A DNA stretch of 26,289 nucleotides from NCBI GenBank assembly GCA_019649035.1, contig BMAT01000636.1, positions 372,296-398,584 on the forward strand, given 5' to 3'. The position numbers and the translations under genes were made by a program. Positions 14,401-23,400 of this stretch are shown here, piece after piece. The first letter of the stretch is position 1; each line of letters opens with the position of its first letter. The notes below the pieces were generated by a model, which worked only from the letters and a program-made list of their open reading frames with translations, had not been told where the DNA came from and ran no database searches. Origin of the DNA: Elysia marginata (lineage: Eukaryota; Mollusca; Gastropoda; Plakobranchidae).

Positions 14401-17400
14401 CACCCTTATGCCCTTACTTTTTTTTTCAAATGTTTTCAATTATTGTTGGTAAAGAGGTACAAATGTCTGTTTCTAAAGAAATCCATACTTTGTACCTTTC
14501 AAATTCTATTGGGTTAAAAGTATTTGAGGTTTAACCGGTAAAATATTTCTTTCCAGTGTGTACTCAAAGGCTGATCCTAATGAACGTTTGGTGATACAAG
14601 TTCTGCAGTTTCAGAAGAATGCTCCCATCATGTTCAAACTTATGGATGAGACAAATCAAGAGTCTACAAAGTTCCGCATAGATGAGAAAGGACATATTTT
14701 CAATAAGGATGTAAGATGTTTTGGAAGAACTACTTAAGTATAAAACATTTTGCCCTAGTACATACTTCTAAAATTGTTCAAGTTTCTTGTGGCATGTAGG
14801 AGAAAAATTATTGCTCAGTCACAATAAATACTGCTAAGTTATTTTCTTAGGCTTAGCAGCATCAGCAATGCTTGAGCAAAAAAATTGGAATTGCACAGTC
14901 AAACTCAGGCACTAATAAATTCTGGTACCTCCCTCAAAGCTGCCGCTAAATGTGTATTTGCTAGAAATTTTCGGTCCAATTTACCAAGTTACCAAATTTA
15001 GTGAAAGTTGCATATTTGTTGATAGTAGGGACCATGAATGTTTAAATAGATTTACTTAGCTAATGCAACATGCATTCAAAACTTCAGTGCTAATTATCAA
15101 AACTTAGATTTAGCATAAGAAGCCATGCTTATACCCTTGGCTTGTGCTAGATATAGATTAGGGTAAATCTATTATCACGTGACTGTATGGTTTGAAAAAC
15201 ATTTAATTTAAAGTTCAGGATCAACATTATTATGAACTCATAAACAGTCTGGAGATTCAAGCCAGAGACACAAGTATAAAATATCAGCCTAGATCTAGAT
15301 GTAATTTGTGTTCTGCCGCATCTAAATCTTTGCAATTTTTTAGTAAAAATTTGGGATTTTTGGTTCAAAGTTAGGCGGTGACAGTTAAATTCCTCTGTCT
15401 ATATTTAGCTATACATTTTGTAATTCAGAGAAAAGGGGAAATGCTTCCCTAGCTCATTGTCTAAGAAAATTTTGCACATGAAATTGCTACTATTCAGTGT
15501 ATAAATTTCAGTTTGTTTTTACACTGATTGCTCTATTTCAAACCTTCAAACCAGGTGAAAATTATAAATTAATTGCTTTCATAAAAGTTAAAGTGTACTT
15601 GTCTTTAATGGTAGTCTTAAGGAGTGTAAAGTCAAATGTAAGAATTTAATTTGTATGCAAATTAAGTTGTACTTGTTTATGTGGACCAAAACATTAAATT
15701 TGTGGATTCTGACCGCTGTTTATATAAAAATGGCAATGTTTGGTTTGAATTTTGCTACAGGTTTTAGATTTTGATGTGCCACAGTCTCAACGCCCACCAA
15801 AGTATAGGTTGTGGGTGAAGGTCATTGAGTCAACAAACCGAAAGGACCTAGAATCTTCAGTACCTGTGAGTCACATTTCTAACTCTTCATTCATGCTTTT
15901 TTTAGTCCTAAGTATCCCATTTGCTGCTTAGTTATTGTTCATCACCAAATTTGGTTTTATCGTGTTCACTCTGAGCATAGGATGTAATCTTTTTTTAAAA
16001 TTATTATATATTTGCTTTTCTTATCTATATGCTCTTGTTATTCAAATGTAACATTTAGTTTTTTTTTTGTTAATGGTTTGTAATTTTTGCCCTCACATTC
16101 TCCCTGTGTTGGTCACCCTATATTTTCTACTGTGCTGCTTCCCGCTCTTTCTAATGGCTGGGAGATTTTAAGGTATGAAAATTAGCAGTGGATAGAAGTA
16201 GGCTTTTAAGTGGAAATGCCCGAAATGTTTGCCTTTAGTATGATTCAAACCTTATACTTATAGTAGCTCTAGCACCCACCACCTTGCTGCTGAGAGAAAC
16301 AAAGCTTATACTCTGTAGCCACTACACCTCTCTTTCTCTTTCTGTATATGTCTCTACCCCCTCCCTCGGCTTTTTTTTAAAACTCAAACTTTTGTACAAA
16401 CACTTGTAATCAATATAAGTATATGACTGAAGTTTAAAGTTGGTTCCTAACATGATAAAGTTTAAAAAAAGAAATTTTAAAACACCTTTCTTTGTGGCTT
16501 TATACTTTTTTTTGTTTATTCAAAATATGTGAGATAACTTTTCCTCCAATCTATTTTCAGGTTGTTATCACTATTCGTGATGAGAACGACAATACACCAC
16601 AATTTCCAAGCACTCAATACCAGAAGCAAATTCCAGAGGACTACCCTGTTGACAGATCGGTTTTGACTGGTATGGGTAATAAGATCTATAGACCAAATTT
16701 TTTTTAAAAAACGTATTTTACTTTCTTTAAAAAATGAAGGTGGAAGAACTTGCATAAAAAAAATAGTTTTGACTGTTTCGTTTGTTGAATTTTTAGAAAT
16801 TTAGTTTGAATCTAGATTTCAAATTTGACTTGCATCCAGAAATAGATTTTTAGGTAAATTAGATTTAAAGCTAGATTTTGAGTCTGGATTAGGCCTAGAA
16901 CCAGCCTAGATTTTGGGCGCCATTTTTTCTTCCATTTTAAGCTCTATGTGTCATGTTGTTTACTTCAATGTGAAGGTGACATTTTTCCTAGCACATAGAT
17001 AACGTCATGCCGATGCAGTAAAAGGAATTATTCAATTTGCTTATAAATTTTACATGGTTTTTTGATGATTTTCACACTATTCTGTACGCATCAGCGTTAA
17101 GGTTTATTAAACACTTCAAACAAAAAATACAACTTTATAGTTAAATAGAAACAAAAACGTGCAAATCTATTCTTCTTGCAACCACTCCTATGAAGTTAAA
17201 TCTCAAAAATTTGAATTTGGAAAAAAGGAAAAAAACTTTATATTTAACAAAGTATTTTACCTCTTTTCATGATAAGTAAAACCAACAAATCCAGTTATTG
17301 GCAAGTTTCACTCAATTTTGAATATTTTTTTTGCATATAGATCTACATCTTTATAAAGAAATTCCTGGTGCGAGATGCACAAAGAGCTTACTTAAATTTT

Positions 17401-20400
17401 ATGCCAGCATCAAAACAAAAGAGAAAGGGATAAACTTGTTTTTCAAAAGCTGTGCACATTATTAAAAAAATTTAAAGATTAAGAAGATTTTATTTATTTA
17501 TTTTTTTAATTTCATACACTATATAAATCCCTTTTGGGAAATTAGGTTTCTTTACTCAGCGTAGCTGTGACGCCACAGAGCAGCGCCACTAATACCCCAG
17601 CAGACCAGTACATTAATTTGAAGGCCACTTTTTTTAAACCCATATGCAGGGTGTTGCAGGCGCGTATCACAAATTTGAGAATTACCTATAGCTGGGTACC
17701 CATTTTACAGGTGGGTGGACTGGGGAAAGTAAGAGTAAATTGCTTTCACAAGGCAATTGCAACATCGTATGGTCAGGAATCGAACCCGCAACCTGCAGAT
17801 CGTGAGTCCGACAGGCTAACCACTCTGCCACGCTGCCCCTGTCATCCAGCCATTGTTGTCCAGTTTTCACAAACAATGGCATGCAATATACTAATGCATG
17901 TATAATGGTTATAAATGCCTGTATGTACATACTTATTTATTTTCTTAAACTTATATAAAGGAGATCTAAATGATATACCATGCTATATGTCTTCCATGTA
18001 GTGCTTGGTGTATTGGTCAAATGGTTGTACCTTTTCATCAAACACTTATGTTTAATATTGTGGTCCTAAATTTCTTAAATTTTTTTTTCATGTATACTGC
18101 TGTATCTATAAAATCTTTTAGAATCTAAGGAGGAGCTTGTTTGAAGTCATTCAAATTTCTTCTTTTTTTCTTCTTCTGAATTTGATTTCTTAAGTATATA
18201 AAATTGTATTGGCTTTCTCATGGAAATTTCTAATTGCTTCTTTTCTTCCGTTTACCAGTTCGTGCAGATGACATGGACTCTGGGAATAATGCTCTGATTA
18301 CTTATGAAATCGATGATCCATACTTTAAAGTAGAGAAAGTTGGCAAGGATGGAGTCATTTTTGTTAAAAGGTAAGATACATGCTTTTTCCAGAATAAAAA
18401 GGGCCTAGTTAACGGTGATTTTTTTTTCTACAGGGATTATAGATCTCAGAGTTCAGCTTATCTGGAAAAAAGATGCTTTTATGTACATCCATTTTTTTCC
18501 TTTTGTCCCATTTCAACTTCTATGCGCTCACATAATTTTTTTTCTTTTGTCCCGTTTTAACAGTAAACTAGATTTTGATGCAGCCCCGGGTCCCACGTAC
18601 CGTTTCAAAGTGGTTGCCAAAGACAACGGGGCTATCAGTAAATCTAGCTCTGTCGATGTGATGATAAGTACCTCCAATGTCAACGATGAGAAGCCTATCA
18701 TTGTCTCCCCTGGAGTTTCTGTGTTGAAGGATGACGTCCAAAAGTACTTCATTCATACAAGATTAAAGGCTACAGACAAAGATGGCGACAATGTCAAGTT
18801 TTATTTCACTCGTAAGTTTTTGCAGGAGAAAGGCTTTCTTTTCTGTTTTGAGCTATTTCAGTCTTTTGGTCTTCGTTTTCTTGATCTAAGAGTTTGTATA
18901 GACACCTGAAAGACTGGTCTGGCGACAATATTGGTCTGCTGCACTACTCTATGGTTGAGTTAAAAAAAGGCAGGATTTTTCTTAAGTGCTGTTCATGGGT
19001 TGTTGAGATCATAACAGGTAAACCTCAACCATCGCTAAACTCTGTCAAAACTGGATTTTTTTTGCCACAATGAAATTTAGATAGGTATTGATTTTTTAAA
19101 AATATTGTTTTTCTAGATTCAGGCCACAATACAAGTGTGGTTAGCTCTGTAGTTGTTTTTTTTTTTTTTTAAGAACGTAGACCTCCTATTAACTCACTGA
19201 CTACCAGCTATTTGAACTCTGTCTGTTCCCTGTGTACCAGCCATTTCGGAGGTATTTTTAAAAAATCACTGTGATTTTGCAATTAAAGTTTGACCTTTGG
19301 AATTTGTATCATGTTTAGTCAAAATGATAAAGATTCTAGTAAAACAAAAATTTTGAGTCTGTGTCAATTTTTTTATTTTTTACGAAAAAAAAACCAAAAA
19401 AGGTAAATATTTCCTTTACCTTTACCTTTGGCCTGATTAGGTTTGGCCCTTTTACTCTTTGGTGGCTCATAATCGGGATCTATATCATCTTCAATAATGC
19501 TTTCAAACACTATTTCATCATCAGACTCAGAGTCTAGATCTAAGTTTGACCGAACAGAAATTTATCAACAATCCATCTTGGTATCAGCTGAAGACTGCTA
19601 GCTGCTAGATGTGTCGGAAAAATGCTCTCCTGCCGGTTGTATTCGTCCTAAACGCACTTCGTTTATATCATTCAAAAGCTAAGTGGCTATGCTAGCGGTT
19701 GCCGTAGCTTTCCCCGCAGCTGTTGTGATATTAACATAGGAAAAAAAATTCGCAAGCTGAATCTCACAGAGGTTGCGGGACTGGTATTCAGCCGTAAAAA
19801 TAAAAATCCCGCAACGTTTGCGGGGAAAGTAGTCAGTGAGTTAAGCTAAATGTTATTTATTTTGTATTGTTTCTTAGTGTCACAATTCATATCCTGAACC
19901 TTCTTCTTATCTGTGTCACACTTTAAACTGTTTGCATATATATATTGATCAAATCATTTCTTTTCTTTACTTGCTATGCAATACTTTTGATTTATTATAG
20001 AATCAAATTACCAAAGTCTTTAATTTGCCATATTTAGTTTAGGCAACCAAAATTGCTTTGGATAGCGATCAGTGAAAGCTCTCAAAAAGAAATTACATAT
20101 CTTTTTGTGTACCAGTACCTGTGCTGTACATTTCAACATTTTACGTGTTTTAAAAAATATAGTATCTGCCAGCTCTTGATGCACAATGTTTTTAACAATG
20201 AATGTATTTTGCCTGTGAATTTTTTCATCTCGAAAAAAAAAACAACTGCTTTGCATATAGACAAATTAAAATGTGTGATGTGACACTTCTTCTATTTCAC
20301 AACAGCACGGTCAGAGACGTACGAGATCTTCAGAATTACACCATCGTCTGGGGTTATCAAAGTAATGTCTACAGTTCCCGACCATAAGTCTTCCTACAAC

Positions 20401-23400
20401 CTTAGCATCACTGCTGTTGATGACGGCTCGTGCTGTGGAGGCCACAAATTTCAGGAGAGTAGCATTTCCTTTCCTGTGGAAATTGTGGACGCTGTGAACC
20501 AAAAACCAAGCTTTACTGACTGCCTGCGATATACAGACAGAGCTAATTTTAGAGAGGAGATGGAAATTGGCACCTCAGTCATACAAGTAAGTATGTCTCT
20601 GCACAGATGTTGGTCAATTTTCAGGGTTGTCTTGCCTATAGTTTTTGCATACTTGAAATAGTTTTCCTTTTAATTTTTTTCAGCATGGATTATTTATCTA
20701 TTCTGCTTTGCATGCTGCTTGCTTGTTATGTCTGTATGATCTTCCAAAATAATAATAAAAAATAACGAAAGGAATTTTGTAGTTAGAGTAACTAAAAGCT
20801 GATTTGCTTTTTTTTACCTAAGCAACTTACTCAGAGAGTGAAAACTTTCAAGATGTGTAAAATTTTGATTCAGGCAAAAATATTTTTAATTTTTTGGGAA
20901 TGAATCAAACCAGGAATTTCTTTTTGTTGAGACGGTACTATTCAAAAGTTTATGTTTTATACTTTTCCTATATATAATAGTATCTGTTTCAAAGTGTTTA
21001 TAATTTTATGAAATTATTTAGACATTTGAAAAGCTTAGGATAATGTCTTGATCAAAGCAGCAACAACACATTTTAAGGTGAAAATTGCGACATCCCAACT
21101 CATTCACCCTACACTGAAGTCATTTAAGCCTAATTATGATAATCATTATTACAGTTTTACTCCCTTGAACTTAACAAGATAAGGGAAAAAAACAAGAAAC
21201 AAATAAATCAAATAAATAAAGAGTAATGGTGTTTGGGGAGGGTGATTATTTGATGAATAACATTAGTTCTAAAACATCTGGTAAATAAATCAAAGTATGA
21301 AACCACAGTTGATGTGAAATAGCAGGCAAAATGAAGATTTCCGGCCGTACCTAGACTCAAACTGTTCCCATCCTGGGTGCTACCTGTATTCTGTTTCCTC
21401 AATCACCGTTTAAAAATACATTGGAGTCCATTTAATTCAACTAAAAAAAAACCTAAAATTTATGGATAACTGGAATCTGTTTTAGGATCATAGCTGGTAT
21501 TTTTTTTCCTTTGCATACTGTCCTTAACTGAGTTCTGATATTTTGAACTGAATCAGCAGTTTCTAAGCACTTCAATTAAAGCGGACTGTACTATAGAATG
21601 ATGTTTTATGAGTTGTTTTTAAGTCTTTAAGGGGCAACAATATCTTTTGATGCAGATAAGATTTTTGCTAATTGTGATTGCTAAAGGAATTCATGATAGG
21701 GATTTATTTTTAAACAAAGTTATATAAATCCATGAAGGAAAAAAAAATCTGGGACTGTCTTTAATGCATGTAGTTTTTCCTTCTTGCAAGTGTAAAAAAA
21801 AAAGTGGCTATCACCAAAAACAGCATGCTTCTTGCTGAGGTAACAATGGACAGAACATCCACACTAGACACACCTTTTCTGAAGTCCAAACAAAATCACC
21901 CTAAACCACTTTTATAACACACAATATTTCCCTCTGCATTTACGTTTGTCCAGGTGAAAGCAGATGACCCTGACAGGGGTTTGAATGCTGAAGTAAATTA
22001 CTTTATCGAGTCTCCATCCGGGGCGGATGCTCCGTTTGCCATTGACGTTGATACTGGAGTGATCACGGTCAAGAACAAGGTAGACAGAGAGGCGTTGGAT
22101 GGTAAAAGCTTTATCCAGGTACGTCCTTGTCTTGGTGCTTAAAAAAACAAACCCTAGGAGAAATTTGTATATCTTTACAAGATCAAAATGGAATAATTAA
22201 CAAAAAAAATTTTTTTAAAGCTAAATGTAGCAATGGTGGAAGGTATTTCAAATTTTACAAAAAATTATCTAGAGCATTTATATTTTTAGATTTGGCTCCA
22301 TCTAAAAGTATATTGATTATTCTTATTATAATTCTTGTTGTGCAAGCTTTAACTCATGATATTTCCTTGGCACTTATAACAGGGAGGCCAAAATTCAGGT
22401 TTTTTCATCTGTTATTTATTTATTGCACAACATGTGTCTCTGCCATTTTATTTTTTATACAAGATGCAATGCTAGTCTCATTTTCAGGTAATTTTTTTTT
22501 CCAAATCATGTGGCATTCCTGTTATAAAAATAAAATATGTATACTCTCTTTTTTGAGGTAATAAGTAAAATGCTTTGAAGTGAGTTTTATTTCCTTTTTT
22601 TTGTGTGGGGTTGTTTAACATCAAAATAATAAGACCTTGTCTGTTGACTCTGTCTCTGTGTTGTTTTCAGGTGACTGTGAAAGGTTCTGACAAAGCCAAG
22701 GTTCCTCAAGAAGGCTGGTGCACTTTCCGTGTACCTGTTATTGATATCAATGATAATGCACCTCAGTTCAGTTCACAACTGTATAGTGAAAAGATTCCCT
22801 CCAGCACAATGAAGTCTAAGGTTAGAGAGCTGTAAATGACCTTTTTATGTCCTGAATGTTCGAAATTCAAGCAATGTCACATGCTTTACATTTACATAAA
22901 ATTATATATTGGGGAACATAACAAAAGTACTGTATGTTAAAAATAAATTTTGGCTTGATTGTCAACTTTATTCGATAACTTTTTGAACAAAATATTGCAC
23001 TGCCGTATTCAAAATTTAACTGAATGTGTTTCTTTTTATTCTTCCTTAAAATTGCATAGTGGTCCCCAAATACACCAATGGCACATTTTAAACAAATTGA
23101 TAGTAACAGAACTATATTAAAGCAGCTAAGTGTAATTTAGCCAAGGCACAAGTTCAATAGATATATATATATATAGGTGATGTAGATACAATTACAAGCA
23201 CTTAAGACTTTTTCGTTGCCCATCTAGTACTACCATCAGCAGTAAGCAATCAAAGAGTTTCTTATTAAATTTTAATAACGTTACTAACGTATTTCCTCAA
23301 TCCAAAAGTTTCTCTTTTTATAGACTTAATTTTTTTTTGGTTTATTTTGTGTTGTATTCATTTTATAGATTACAATAAACCTTTCAGTTTCTGAGTAGAT

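Larger units (their letters stand above)
18812..20305 (+). other. Intron 9 (1,494 nt, phase 1)
   Basis: Largely occupied by TTAA element D (19189-19844). The last 450 nt are AT-rich; the short frames there on either strand have no cadherin features. Confidence 0.8.

Noticed and set aside
16238..16335. Possible second tRNA-derived SINE, minus strand
   Set aside because: The A-box-like GGTGTAGTGG and the B-box-like GGTTTGAATC are present, but the B box has several mismatches, the spacing is long and no tail is clear.
17776..17830. True tRNA gene
   Set aside because: The A and B boxes are good, but the region continues into a SINE body and AT tail, and I could not fold a convincing acceptor stem.
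17567..17930. Open frames of 82-112 codons around the SINE
   Set aside because: The minus-strand one is the usual false translation of a tRNA-SINE head; the plus-strand one is its shadow.
22127..22561. 144-codon frame in intron 11
   Set aside because: Low-complexity hydrophobic translation of AT-rich sequence; it continues out of the exon 11 region in a different frame and has no EC motif.
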